IMG/VR virus record: IMGVR_UViG_3300015158_000001
Location: 1 to 62,354 of that record
Length of the DNA: 62,354 nt
Strand: one strand, 5' to 3'
DNA from: a virus
Below the pieces are notes generated by a model. It ran no database searches, had not been told where the DNA came from, and saw only the letters and a program-made list of their open reading frames with translations. Within the stretch, counting starts at the first letter, position 1. Every line of letters starts with the position of its first letter. Both the position numbers and the translations under genes were made by a program. This document shows positions 49,997-58,167 of this stretch, piece by piece.

Positions 49997-50380
49997 TCAG
50001 CGCGGCGCGTCGTGCGAAGGCCGCAGACCGTCAAGCTGCGCGAAGGGCGGATTGGGAGAACAACGCTGGCATGACAGCGACGGGATCAATCCGGTGATCG
50101 GCGTCTCAGGGTGTCGATCGAGCGTGCGCAGGTCGACCTCACCTTGCACCTGGCAGCCGGGGCAGTGGAAGGCGAGCAGCGGCAGCTCGGCTCGGATGGC
50201 GCCGTCGATCGTGGGGACGAACAGGGGCTCGGCGCCGCGCCGCCGGCGGGCATCCCAGAGGGCGAGCACGCGCGCCGCGAAGCGCGTGTCGGCCCGGCGC
50301 TGGGGTGCGGCCGCCATATGGTCGAACCACGCCTTGACGTGTGCCCGCTGGAGATACGCGCGTTCGGTCTCTCGGCCCAT
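49997..50380 (-). CDS. zinc-finger hypothetical protein
   Basis: A 127-residue protein. The C-terminal half (FHCPGCQVQGEVDLRTLDRH, then IPSLSCQRCSPNPPFAQLDG) is a four-Cys motif commonly seen in uncharacterised Rhizobiales proteins. ATG 50380; an upstream start at 50416 is possible. First gene of this small leftward block. Confidence 0.65.
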   Translation of the reverse strand: MGRETERAYLQRAHVKAWFDHMAAAPQRRADTRFAARVLALWDARRRRGAEPLFVPTIDGAIRAELPLLAFHCPGCQVQGEVDLRTLDRHPETPITGLIPSLSCQRCSPNPPFAQLDGLRPSHDAPR

Positions 50381-50516
50381 GCCGGGAGGGTAGGTCTGGA
50401 CTCGGCCAACGGGCAAGCCGCTAGGGCGGCAGCGCTACGAACGAGGGTAGAAGGCTCAAGCTGCAACCCGCATGCCGCGTGCACTGAGGCAGCAAAATGG
50501 AAAAAATAGAAGAAAA

Positions 50517-50545
50517 CCCCGCCAACTCGCGCTGGCGGGGTTTTT
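50517..50545. terminator. bidirectional terminator
   Basis: Perfect eight-pair stem CCCCGCCA/TGGCGGGG with an 8-nt loop, TTTTT on the right and AAAA on the left. It isolates the P-loop ATPase gene from upstream transcription. The 175 bp between it and the ATPase gene hold no gene; no convincing promoter was seen. Confidence 0.75.
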
Positions 50546-50720
50546 CGATGTCGAATCCGCAGCTAAAGTCGCTGTCCGGCGTTCGACGAACCATGGCGAA
50601 CAGTCTCGCCGTAGTTCAATCTTACAAAGCTTAGGTTGGATTTTCGTTGCGTTCCGTCAAATTTTTTCGCGCTGGAACCAATGCCGGACGCTCATCTAGA
50701 GGCTCCTGGGGCAATATGCA

Positions 50721-52367
50721 ATGGCAAATCCGATAGTGTTCCGGCGTAACCTAGACGTCGGTGCCGCCGACGCGGAGTCAGACGACCTATACCTCGCTAA
50801 CTGTTTTGTTGACACCGGCGACCTCCAGATACTCAAAGACTGTTCCGATCCGAAATGCCTCATATTGGGCCGCACGGGGTCGGGTAAGACCGCGTTGCTC
50901 AAACAGGTTCTAAAGGCTCCCTTTGCCGTTGACCTGTCGCCCGAAGATTTGGCGCTGAACTACATCACCAATTCACAAGTACTGAAGTTCTTTGAAGCGG
51001 CAGGCGTACACCTTGACGTCTTTTACACGCTCCTCTGGCGGCACATAATCACAGTCGAATTGCTGAAACTGAAGTACGGCATCACCAATCAAGAGAAACA
51101 AAATTTTTTCCTTAAAAAGATCGGGCAGATGTTCGATCGCAACGAGACCAAGACGAAAGCTCTGAAGTACCTTAGCGATTGGGGAAGCCGATTTTGGGAG
51201 GAAACGGAATATCGGACCAAGGAGTTCGTCCGGAAGCTTGAGACAGACCTCAAGGGCGCGGTGAAAATTGATGCGAAGTACATTGCGCTCGGTGCGGAGG
51301 GCGCACGCAAACTCACCGAAGAGGAGAGAATTGAGGTTCACAGCTACGGAACGCGCGTGGTCAATGGAGTTCAGGTCAAGGAGCTTCACGATGTCATAAA
51401 CCTGTTGTCTGAAGATATCTTCACCGATCCTCAGCAAGCGCACTATGTAGTGATTGATCGACTTGACGAGGACTGGGTGGACGACTCCATCCGGTTCAAG
51501 CTCATTAAGGCGCTTATCGAGGCGCTTCGAACGTTTAAGCGGGTGAGATATGTGAAGGTCATCGTAGCGCTGCGCATGGACCTCCACTTCCGGGTGCTTC
51601 GCGAGACGCCCCAACCAGGCTTTCAGGAGGAGAAGTATCGATCGCTGTACATGGAGATGAAGTGGACACGGCAACAGCTTGAAAAGATGTTGAATGACCG
51701 GGTCACTTTCATGTTCAGGCGACAATACACACGGGAGGGCGTACGCCTATCCGATATCTTGCCCGGCAACCAAATCGACCAACGCTCCTCCCTGGAGTAC
51801 ATCTTAGACCGCACCTTTTTTCGGCCGCGCGAGGCGATCATTTTCCTCAACGCATGCCTTGCGAAAGCCGAGGGAAAATCCAAAATTACGGTCGGCCTTC
51901 TTAAGCAGGCAGAGATGATCTACTCCCAGCAACGGTTTGTATCGCTCGCGGACGAATGGCGGCGCGACTATCCGAATTTGCAGAAAGCGGCGCTCCTGCT
52001 CTTGGAGAAGCGGGTCACACCCTTCACGCCGAAAGAAATATCGACCGAGGATTGCGAGAAGCTCTCATTATCGATCCTAGAAGACAAACATGAGGATGCG
52101 ATAAAGCGCTGCTGTGAGGCGCACTACCTTGCGAACAACAAAACCACTGAGGTGGACTTTCTCAGATGCATTCTGGCCATCTTCTACCAAGTAGGATTGA
52201 TTGGGGTGAAAGCAGAAGCGCACCTCAGCCGGTCGTGGTCCTTCATGGATGAGCCGGTTTTAGAACAAGGACAGATACACGAAACATCGATCATTGACGT
52301 CCACAAGACCTTCTGGGCAGCACTCGGGGTCACCACTCGTGACAAGCGCGCATCGAGTTCCTTGTGA
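50721..52367 (+). CDS. P-loop ATPase resembling the Sll1717 family; cargo gene
   Basis: A 548-residue protein. The N-terminus (CFVDTGDLQILKDCSDPKCL) leads to Walker A at residues 50-58 (ILGRTGSGKTALL), then LALNYITNSQVLKFFEAAGV and a Walker-B-like HYVVIDRLDEDWVDD near residue 245; this succession fits the Sll1717-type P-loop ATPases. The region is clearly AT-richer than the rest and stands alone on the plus strand between two minus-strand blocks with a terminator upstream, so it looks acquired. A role in host defence or superinfection exclusion is inference; alternatives are a signalling NTPase. Confidence 0.75.
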   Translation: MANPIVFRRNLDVGAADAESDDLYLANCFVDTGDLQILKDCSDPKCLILGRTGSGKTALLKQVLKAPFAVDLSPEDLALNYITNSQVLKFFEAAGVHLDVFYTLLWRHIITVELLKLKYGITNQEKQNFFLKKIGQMFDRNETKTKALKYLSDWGSRFWEETEYRTKEFVRKLETDLKGAVKIDAKYIALGAEGARKLTEEERIEVHSYGTRVVNGVQVKELHDVINLLSEDIFTDPQQAHYVVIDRLDEDWVDDSIRFKLIKALIEALRTFKRVRYVKVIVALRMDLHFRVLRETPQPGFQEEKYRSLYMEMKWTRQQLEKMLNDRVTFMFRRQYTREGVRLSDILPGNQIDQRSSLEYILDRTFFRPREAIIFLNACLAKAEGKSKITVGLLKQAEMIYSQQRFVSLADEWRRDYPNLQKAALLLLEKRVTPFTPKEISTEDCEKLSLSILEDKHEDAIKRCCEAHYLANNKTTEVDFLRCILAIFYQVGLIGVKAEAHLSRSWSFMDEPVLEQGQIHETSIIDVHKTFWAALGVTTRDKRASSSL

Positions 52368-52448
52368 GGATTTTAATTCGATCTGGGGCGCGTGCATTTC
52401 GTTTTGGCACGCAACACGACGGTTCAGGTCGCGATCATTCATTGCACC

Positions 52449-52649
52449 TCACACCACCGGCCATTTCTGCCGTCCAAACAGCGCGTGCGCCTCGACCTCT
52501 CCGAGCTCGCGTGCCTTGTCGATGACGGGTTTTGTCTTTTCGACCAGCGTCGTCAGGTTGGCGAGGTTCGCGCCCATCTGCACTTTGATGTCGATGCGCA
52601 CGGTGATTTCCTGCGGTTCGGGGGAGGGCGTTGCTTGGGGCTGGCTCAT
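52449..52649 (-). CDS. small hypothetical protein
   Basis: A 66-residue protein (MSQPQATPSPEPQEITVRID; then LTTLVEKTKPVIDKARELGE). Strand then long helix. Start 52649 is preceded by an AAGGAAG element (minus strand). No family recognised. Confidence 0.6.
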   Translation of the reverse strand: MSQPQATPSPEPQEITVRIDIKVQMGANLANLTTLVEKTKPVIDKARELGEVEAHALFGRQKWPVV

Positions 52650-52680
52650 GGGACTTCCTTTGTAAAGTGGATCACGGCGG

Positions 52681-54363
52681 TTACGGGAACAACCAATTCT
52701 GCGCCTTGAGTTCGCCGCGCCCGTCAATCAGCTCGAGCGATCGCAGCCGGCTCAAATATGTCGCCCATGTCCCCGATGCGGGGCTATAGCCCGCAGCCTC
52801 AGAAACCTGCGCATGTGACAGGCCTTGCGGGTAGTGCTCGAGCATCGGCCGAAGGATGCGGACGAGCGGGCGGTCGAGCTTTGACAGGACCGTCAGACGC
52901 AGCTGCTCGCCGGTCGGTGGCGAGGCTGGTTCGTTCACCGCGGCCACGCCCGCCTCGGTCAGCACCAGGCCCCCGCGCCCTTCGATGATGCCGGCGGAGC
53001 GAAGGCGGCTGAGATATGTCGCCCAGGTGCCGGACTTGTGCGAATAACCGGCGATAAAGCCGACCTGCGGATGGCTCGGAGCGGGGACGCCGAGCACATT
53101 CCACCACCGGATCGCGTCGATGATCTTCTGTTCCGGTCCGCTCAAAGTCCCATCGCCGCTCGCCGCCGGCGATGGGGTTGCGCGCCGGCTCGGGAGAGGC
53201 TTCTTGTGCTCGCGCGTCGACCAGCCCTCGATCGTTTTCACGTCGGCCTTGAGGGCGGCGAGCTGCTGCTCGAGCGGCGCGATCTTTTCGCGGATGCCGC
53301 CCATCATGCCGTGCGCGGTCTTCATCGCATCGGCGTAGCCTTCGATCTTGGCGCGCATCAGGGCCCGTTCGTCGGCGACCTTGACCTCGACGGTCTTGGT
53401 CTCGGCCGGTCGGACGCGGAGCTGATGCTGCAGGTCCGCGATCTGGGCCTTCAGCGCCTTCGGATCATTCGCCTTGGTTTCGGCCTCGACGGTCGCGAGC
53501 TTGTCCTTGAGCCCGGCGAGGTCGAGCGGCTTCAGGACGGTGTTGCGCTTCTTCTCGCCCCGCTTCGGCGTGCGCGAGCTATCGAAGGTGATGTTCTGCG
53601 GGAACGTCTCGGTCGAAAGAATGCCGCGCCCCGGGATCCACACCACGCCTTCGCCCTGCTTGAGCGTCGGCAGCGACGCCAGGATGGCCTTTCCCTGCTG
53701 CCGGTCGGCTTGCCCTTCGATCCAGGCGCCGATCGCATCGCGATCCTGCGACGAGGTGAGCTTGAGCGCGATCAGGCCGTCCGCCTGCGAAAGGACGTTC
53801 TTGTTGAGCACCGCCGGGCGCTGGGTGATCAGCCACGGGATGAAGCCCTTCACCCGGCCGCGCCGCACGATTTCTTCCATGAGGTGCGCCAGCATCGCCT
53901 CGTTCCCCATGGGCTTCTGCGGCGCCCACAGATCGGCCTCGTCGAAAACGACGTGATACGGATCCCGCGCGTCCGGATCGGTGCGCTCATAGAGCGCGTC
54001 GAGGAACGCGAGCATGAACCGCTGGCGCGCGGCGCTCGTGCGCAAGCCGGTCAACGACACGATGCAGCTATCCGGCGATCGCGCGACCGCTTCGCCGATC
54101 AGTGCACCGGAATGCTCGGTAATCGGCAGATCGGCGTGCTTGCCGCCGAGGATCGCGACGCTAAACCCGCCGCCAGGCTTGCCGTCAGAGCCAAGCCGCA
54201 ATCCGAACCAGACATCGAGCGGATCGACGACCACCACCCGGTGTTTTTTGTGCAGCAGCAGCTCGACGCGACCTTTCGCTGCGAATGTCTTGCCCGAACC
54301 CGACGTTCCGATGAACGCGAGCCGGTCATCGAGCGCGGCGGTCGGAATGGGATTGTGCGTCAC
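52681..54363 (-). CDS. HerA/FtsK-like ATPase with duplicated C-terminal winged-helix motif
   Basis: A 560-residue protein starting at GTG 54363, overlapping the upstream stop (GTGA). Walker A at residues 19-26 (IGTSGSGKTFAAK), Walker B VVFDEADLWAPQ near 150, and GFIPWLITQRPAVLNKNVL (arginine-finger/sensor region), as in HerA-type hexameric translocases. A coiled-coil stretch follows, then two copies of a motif ending SGTWATYLSRLRS (about residues 450-485 and 525-550), likely winged helices. Possible roles: DNA translocation, end processing or partition. No NurA nuclease gene adjoins it. Confidence 0.8.
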   Translation of the reverse strand: MTHNPIPTAALDDRLAFIGTSGSGKTFAAKGRVELLLHKKHRVVVVDPLDVWFGLRLGSDGKPGGGFSVAILGGKHADLPITEHSGALIGEAVARSPDSCIVSLTGLRTSAARQRFMLAFLDALYERTDPDARDPYHVVFDEADLWAPQKPMGNEAMLAHLMEEIVRRGRVKGFIPWLITQRPAVLNKNVLSQADGLIALKLTSSQDRDAIGAWIEGQADRQQGKAILASLPTLKQGEGVVWIPGRGILSTETFPQNITFDSSRTPKRGEKKRNTVLKPLDLAGLKDKLATVEAETKANDPKALKAQIADLQHQLRVRPAETKTVEVKVADERALMRAKIEGYADAMKTAHGMMGGIREKIAPLEQQLAALKADVKTIEGWSTREHKKPLPSRRATPSPAASGDGTLSGPEQKIIDAIRWWNVLGVPAPSHPQVGFIAGYSHKSGTWATYLSRLRSAGIIEGRGGLVLTEAGVAAVNEPASPPTGEQLRLTVLSKLDRPLVRILRPMLEHYPQGLSHAQVSEAAGYSPASGTWATYLSRLRSLELIDGRGELKAQNWLFP

Positions 54364-54680
54364 GACGCCTTCCGATCCCGCAGGCCCTTCAGCAAGGCGA
54401 TCTGCGCTTCGATCACGCGGGCATTCGCGATCCCGAGCTCCGGGCTGTTCGGCGCGATGACCTGGTCGGCGAGAGCCAGGAAGAATTCCCGCGCCAGTTC
54501 CGGCTGGCTCAATCCAAGCCATTGGGAGAGATAGATCACCGCGTCGACGGTGAAGCCCCACATGTCGTCGCCGGTTTCGTTGGTGTGGCCCCTGCAGGCG
54601 CGATCGAGGCGATGCTGCATGGACGCGCAGCGGGCTTCGCTGGTGTCTCTATTATTGTCGTTGACGGGGAGGGTGGTCAT
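54360..54680 (-). CDS. hypothetical protein
   Basis: A 106-residue protein (MTTLPVNDNNRDTSEARCAS; then WGFTVDAVIYLSQWLGLSQP), helical. Coupled on both sides by 4-nt overlaps, which ties it to the HerA-like ATPase as a possible partner. Confidence 0.6.
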   Translation of the reverse strand: MTTLPVNDNNRDTSEARCASMQHRLDRACRGHTNETGDDMWGFTVDAVIYLSQWLGLSQPELAREFFLALADQVIAPNSPELGIANARVIEAQIALLKGLRDRKAS

Positions 54681-55177
54681 TTAGGCGGCCTCCCGTCTTC
54701 CAGCCCGCGGTGGAGCTTCCCGACCGCATTGAGAAAGCCGCGGCACAGGCGCAGCTTGGAGCGGTCACTGACCGTCGTCTCGGTCTTGAGGTCGCCAAGC
54801 TCGATCGACACGGTTTTTTGCGGGTAGGCAAAGCCGTGTTCGGCGTCCGGCTCGATCGGCGTGCCCTTATGGCAGTAGAACGCCTGTCCCTGCTTGAGCT
54901 CGCCGATCAGCTCGCGCCATTTGGCGGGATCGGCTTTTTCGGGCGAGCCTGGCCGCAACGCGCAGTTGTTGCACGGGTCCTTGAACGAGCCGTGCGGGTC
55001 GCCCGTGTCCCACAGGTGCTCTGGAAGGAACGGCTCGTATAGCGTTTTGCAGTTCTGGCAGGTACCGAGCCCCGGCCCGAAGCCCTTGAAGCGGAGCGCC
55101 GGATCGTAGGCGATCTTGCTGCTGGCGCATTTCGGGCAGTGCAGCGTCGAGCCGCGAAGGTGGCGGGGCGCGCTCAT
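54677..55177 (-). CDS. multi-zinc-finger hypothetical protein
   Basis: A 166-residue protein with an N-terminal ribbon (CPKCASSKIAYDPALRF, CQNCKTLYEPF) and a second Cys cluster (CNNCALRPGSPEK ... FYCHKG). The second part resembles CxxC...C rubredoxin-like or iron-sulfur motifs. Coupled to the downstream gene. Function unknown. Confidence 0.65.
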   Translation of the reverse strand: MSAPRHLRGSTLHCPKCASSKIAYDPALRFKGFGPGLGTCQNCKTLYEPFLPEHLWDTGDPHGSFKDPCNNCALRPGSPEKADPAKWRELIGELKQGQAFYCHKGTPIEPDAEHGFAYPQKTVSIELGDLKTETTVSDRSKLRLCRGFLNAVGKLHRGLEDGRPPK

Positions 55178-55329
55178 GCCGCACCTGCCGATGCGACCAC
55201 TTTCGCGACCAGTCCCGAGGGCGAGCAGCCCTTGGCGGCGGTGGCTTCACGGGGAGGAGCGGGGCGGCGGTCGCCCGCGGCGTCTTCTACTTGACGCTGA
55301 GTCACAGCGGGAAGGGCGCATCCCGACAT
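55174..55329 (-). CDS. possible small protein next to attP
   Basis: A 51-residue frame (MSGCALPAVTQRQVEDAAGD) overlapping the zinc-finger gene's start by 4 nt. It also contains two arm-type repeat candidates at its ends. Coding status uncertain; it may be only the open flank of attP. Confidence 0.35.
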   Translation of the reverse strand: MSGCALPAVTQRQVEDAAGDRRPAPPREATAAKGCSPSGLVAKVVASAGAA

Positions 55330-55363
55330 GCGACCACTTCTGCGACCTCGCAAATCGACCTTA

Positions 55364-55387
55364 GATTCGCGGGATTCGCTAGATTCG
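55364..55387. repeat. GATTCG x3 at 9-bp spacing near attP
   Basis: GATTCG at 55364, 55373 and 55382, spaced close to one helical turn, between the second arm repeat and the core. Candidate excisionase or integration-host-type binding array. Confidence 0.45.
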
Positions 55388-55443
55388 TACCCCCGGGCCG
55401 GGCAAGAAATTCCCGTAAACCCGCTATATCTTTGAAAGGTAAG

Positions 55444-55492
55444 TGGAGGCCACGGCCGGAATTGAACCGGCGTAAACGGTTTTGCAGACCGC
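55444..55492 (-). other. attP core = 3' half of a tRNA-Cys(GCA) gene
   Basis: Read on the minus strand the sequence has the anticodon arm GCGGT-CTGCAAA-ACCGT (anticodon GCA), a complete T-arm (GCCGG-TTCAATT-CCGGC) and a 3' end GGCCTCCA. The 5' half (acceptor 5' strand, D-arm) is absent, so this is not a functional tRNA but the segment a phage carries to rebuild the host tRNA after integration. It lies about 40 nt from the stop of the integrase gene. An intact attP implies that the molecule is not an integrated prophage. Confidence 0.85.
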
Positions 55493-55532
55493 GAATCCTT
55501 TCTCACGCACGTCGACACTTTCCCCTGAGTCA

Positions 55533-56747
55533 TCATGCGCTTAAATCCTTCTGTCCCGCGCCGAACCGTTGACCCTGCGACTCTTTCCGCGACTCCCCGT
55601 ACTTGGCTTTTCGCTCTTCTTCCGACGGCACGAAGTCGAGATAGATCTCCGTCGTCTTCACGCTGGTGTGGCCGAGCCGCTTCTGCAGGTCATAGATCGA
55701 GCCGCCGGCCTGTAGCCAGTCGACCGCATGACGGTGGCGCAAATCGTGGAAGCGGAAGGGGAGCAGATCGGGCGCTGGCACACCCGCCAGCTTCGCTGCC
55801 TTCACCTCCTGCGCGATGACACGGCGCACCAGCGTGTGGAACGCGCCAGAAACCCCGCTGTAGGGCTGCGCGACCGTCTGGACGCCAGGGTGCAGCTTGC
55901 GCCTGCCGCGCCTGGACCCGCCGGCCTCATGCCAGAACAGCCATTTGCACCCGAGCTTGGGCGGAATGGCGCGGACCGTCTCGTACGCGCCGCCGAAGTC
56001 CAGGTCGATGACGCGCACCTTGTTGCCCTTGCCGCGCAGAGTGAGTTGCCGGCGGGCATGGTCGACCGCCTTGCGCTCGGCCGTCACCAGCTCGTTCAAT
56101 CGACACCCGGTCGCCAGCGCGACCCTGATGAGCGGAGCCAGGGATGGGGACGCCGCAGCCATCACGCGTTCGATCAGCGAATGGTCGGGCAGCACGATCG
56201 GGTCGCGGCGCTCCTTCAGGCGCTTGAGACGGTAGAGAGCCGGATTGTCGTTTTCCTTGCGCACGCCTTCGCCGATCGCGAATTCGAGCACGCTGGAGAG
56301 CGCGGTCAGATCGCGGCGGATCGTTGCCGTGCCGGCGCCTGCGTCGCGGCGCACGCCAACGATTTCGGCAATCTTGGCGCTGTCGATCTCGTCGACGTGG
56401 AGAGAGCGCAAATGCGGCTCCAATTGCCTGAGTGAGACGGCGTAGCGCCGCGCCGTGTTCGGTCCGACCGCGTGCACGACCCAATTCTCCGCCCAGCGCG
56501 CCGCAATATCCTCGTAAGTTGCACGCGCTCCGCCATAGGTCGCAGCCTTCAGCCGCGCGATGTCTTCTTTGACCCGATCGCGAGCAGTTTCGACATCGCC
56601 CGTTCGTAGCGACCAGCGGCGGAGTCGTCCGGCGACGCGGACGCGACCTTCGAGCGTCCAGCCGTCCTTGGCGCGCCAGACCCATTGGGTGTTGGTCGGA
56701 GCCTTTCGCGGGGGCTTGCCCCTGCGACGACTTTTCGCGTCTGACAT
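55533..56747 (-). CDS. int: tyrosine-family phage integrase
   Basis: A 404-residue protein. A core-binding SAM-like domain covers about 75-165 and the catalytic domain about 185-385, with Arg216 (ATGCRLNEL), His334 and Arg337 (FHDLRHRHAVDW), His360 (RLGHTSVKTT) and the nucleophile Tyr369 (EIYLDF). ATG 56747 is used; the frame open further upstream overlaps the excisionase candidate. Stop lies about 40 nt from the tRNA-Cys-type attP core. It catalyses integration and, with the partner, excision. Confidence 0.95.
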   Translation of the reverse strand: MSDAKSRRRGKPPRKAPTNTQWVWRAKDGWTLEGRVRVAGRLRRWSLRTGDVETARDRVKEDIARLKAATYGGARATYEDIAARWAENWVVHAVGPNTARRYAVSLRQLEPHLRSLHVDEIDSAKIAEIVGVRRDAGAGTATIRRDLTALSSVLEFAIGEGVRKENDNPALYRLKRLKERRDPIVLPDHSLIERVMAAASPSLAPLIRVALATGCRLNELVTAERKAVDHARRQLTLRGKGNKVRVIDLDFGGAYETVRAIPPKLGCKWLFWHEAGGSRRGRRKLHPGVQTVAQPYSGVSGAFHTLVRRVIAQEVKAAKLAGVPAPDLLPFRFHDLRHRHAVDWLQAGGSIYDLQKRLGHTSVKTTEIYLDFVPSEEERKAKYGESRKESQGQRFGAGQKDLSA

Positions 56748-56944
56748 TGCTCGTTCTCCAGTTCGCGCAGCCAGGCGCGCAGCTTGCCCAGATCGAACGT
56801 CCACTCGCCCCGGATCTTGATCGCGCCCGGGATTTCGCCGGCCTCCGCCATCTGCTGCGCCACGCGGCGGCCCTTGCCGATGATCGGCAAAGCCGCGGCC
56901 ATATTGATCCGCTCGGGCTCGATTCGTAGCTGGGTTGAGGCCAT
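56549..56944 (-). CDS. excisionase/HTH candidate overlapping integrase
   Basis: A 131-residue frame. The first ~70 residues (PERINMAAALPIIGKGRRVA, then EAGEIPGAIKIRGEWTFDLG) look like a MerR/Xis-type HTH_17 domain. The remainder runs for 199 nt over the integrase start in another frame and is Arg/Ser/Ala-rich, so it may be a by-product of a late stop. Position directly before int supports an excisionase or directionality factor. Confidence 0.6.
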   Translation of the reverse strand: MASTQLRIEPERINMAAALPIIGKGRRVAQQMAEAGEIPGAIKIRGEWTFDLGKLRAWLRELENEQCQTRKVVAGASPRERLRPTPNGSGAPRTAGRSKVASASPDDSAAGRYERAMSKLLAIGSKKTSRG

Positions 56945-56957
56945 TGTTCACAGGCTC

Positions 56958-57140
56958 CTACGGCTCGCAGTCCGGACAAAAATGCATCCACTCGCCCACG
57001 ATCTTGCGGGCCTTCCAGCCGTCGCGCTTGGCGGCGCTCCAGACCAGTTCGAAGTTGCCCTCGTCCGGGAGACCGAATTCGGCGTCGCAGGTTGCGCCGT
57101 CGCAGGCGAAGAGGAGCTTGCCGTGCTGCCGGTCGATCAT
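56958..57140 (-). CDS. small zinc-binding-like protein
   Basis: A 60-residue protein (MIDRQHGKLLFACDGATCDA ... HFCPDCEP) with CxxxxC and CxxC pairs. ATG 57140 overlaps the upstream stop. Small proteins of this type are frequent in alphaproteobacterial prophages; function unknown. Confidence 0.65.
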   Translation of the reverse strand: MIDRQHGKLLFACDGATCDAEFGLPDEGNFELVWSAAKRDGWKARKIVGEWMHFCPDCEP

Positions 57141-57328
57141 GACGCCTCTGCCTCCGAAACCGCTGCCTCACGCGCGTCGTGAAATCCCTGCATCCAGATC
57201 GCGCGGGCGCGCGATTTTTCCTTGAGCGGACAGTCGGCGGGCTTCTTCCCCTCGGCGAATGCTTGCGCGCCTTGTTCGCGGAAGGTGCCGACGGCGGCGG
57301 TGTTGGTTGGTCCGTGGATCACTTTCAT
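57137..57328 (-). CDS. Rmf/CrpP-like small protein
   Basis: A 63-residue protein. The stretch EQGAQAFAEGKKPADCPLKE and RARAIWMQGFHDARE follows the G-x(2,3)-A-x-x-G-...CP...R..W..G pattern of the Rmf/CrpP fold, small RNA- or ribosome-associated proteins often found in phages. Coupled on both sides (ATGA). Confidence 0.65.
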   Translation of the reverse strand: MKVIHGPTNTAAVGTFREQGAQAFAEGKKPADCPLKEKSRARAIWMQGFHDAREAAVSEAEAS

Positions 57329-58167
57329 GGCGTGCTCCCGGGCCGTGTTGTGCCGCGCTTCTTTTCACGAAGCCGATGCTCGAGCTTGGCCACGGCCATG
57401 ATCGTCGGCTTGAGATCGTCCGGCGCTTTGTCGTATCGGCGGCCGGACTTGCCGTTGAGGCGCGGCAACAGGCCGCGCGGAACGAGCTCCCAGTTCGACG
57501 GATCGGTGTTGAGCTTGTCGCCAAGGCATTTCAGCACCATGCCGTCAGGCACCGGCCCGTGCGCCTGTTCCCAAAGCCAACGGTGTTTGTGAACGTAGCG
57601 GCGCTCGAAACCCGTGTGAGGGTTGGTCTCGTTGACGCTGATCTCGACATAGCCTTGCGAGTTGACGCGCTCGTGGCCGGCGAACTTCGTGTTGTGCGCT
57701 AGCTGGCCCGTCTTGAACTGCGTTTGAGCGCTGTTCACGTTGAAGGGCAGCTTCTTGCCCTTGCTCCAAGGGACGGCGCCTTTGTTGAAGTGCCCGTCTC
57801 GCCCCGTCTTCCACTTTTGTTTCTTGCGAAAGCCGTTCAGACCGCTCTTGGTCACGTCGTTCCGGTTGAACCGCTCACAAAATGTTCGATGATACTCCCC
57901 GATCACCACCGTGCAGTTGTCGCGGAGCCACCCGACCTCGGCCGCGGAATACTTGGTGTGCCGCCCGAGCATTCGCACGCGGGCGAGTTCCGGGCCGACC
58001 TTCCAGCCGAGCCGCTTGCGCAGGCCGTGAAGGTGCGCGGCGGTCACGTCGGCCCTGCCGAACGCGGCGACGAACCCACGATGATAGTCGCTGATGACCA
58101 TCAGCCGGTTTTCCTCCAGCCAACGCATTTCAGCCGGGCTGTATGGAATGCGCCGCGCCCGCGTCAT
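57325..58167 (-). CDS. HNH endonuclease with N-terminal HTH repeats
   Basis: A 280-residue protein. Two related N-terminal units (YSPAEMRWLEENRLMVISDY and YSAAEVGWLRDNCTVVIGEY) look like short DNA-binding repeats. The C-terminal HNH-type core is YVHKHRWLWEQAHGPVPDGM ... LNTDPSNWELVPR. The family is common in phages, often as homing-type nucleases. Coupled to neighbours by 4-nt overlaps. Confidence 0.82.
   Translation of the reverse strand: MTRARRIPYSPAEMRWLEENRLMVISDYHRGFVAAFGRADVTAAHLHGLRKRLGWKVGPELARVRMLGRHTKYSAAEVGWLRDNCTVVIGEYHRTFCERFNRNDVTKSGLNGFRKKQKWKTGRDGHFNKGAVPWSKGKKLPFNVNSAQTQFKTGQLAHNTKFAGHERVNSQGYVEISVNETNPHTGFERRYVHKHRWLWEQAHGPVPDGMVLKCLGDKLNTDPSNWELVPRGLLPRLNGKSGRRYDKAPDDLKPTIMAVAKLEHRLREKKRGTTRPGSTP

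Larger units (their letters stand above)
55192..55593. repeat. TGCGAC-N7-GCGAC repeats around attP (integrase arm-site candidates)
   Basis: Three copies in the same orientation at 55192-55209, 55329-55346 and 55576-55593, two on one side and one on the other side of the tRNA-like core. Copies 1 and 2 also share flanking bases. This is the arrangement of arm-type sites of tyrosine integrases. Confidence 0.5.

Noticed and set aside
53038-54534. Long plus-strand frame opposite the HerA-like ATPase
   Set aside because: Antisense shadow with no motif; the minus strand encodes intact Walker A and B motifs.
55440-55530. Complete phage tRNA-Cys gene
   Set aside because: Only the anticodon arm, T-arm and 3' end are present; no sequence upstream pairs with the 3' acceptor strand and no D-arm is seen. 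It fits an attP core.
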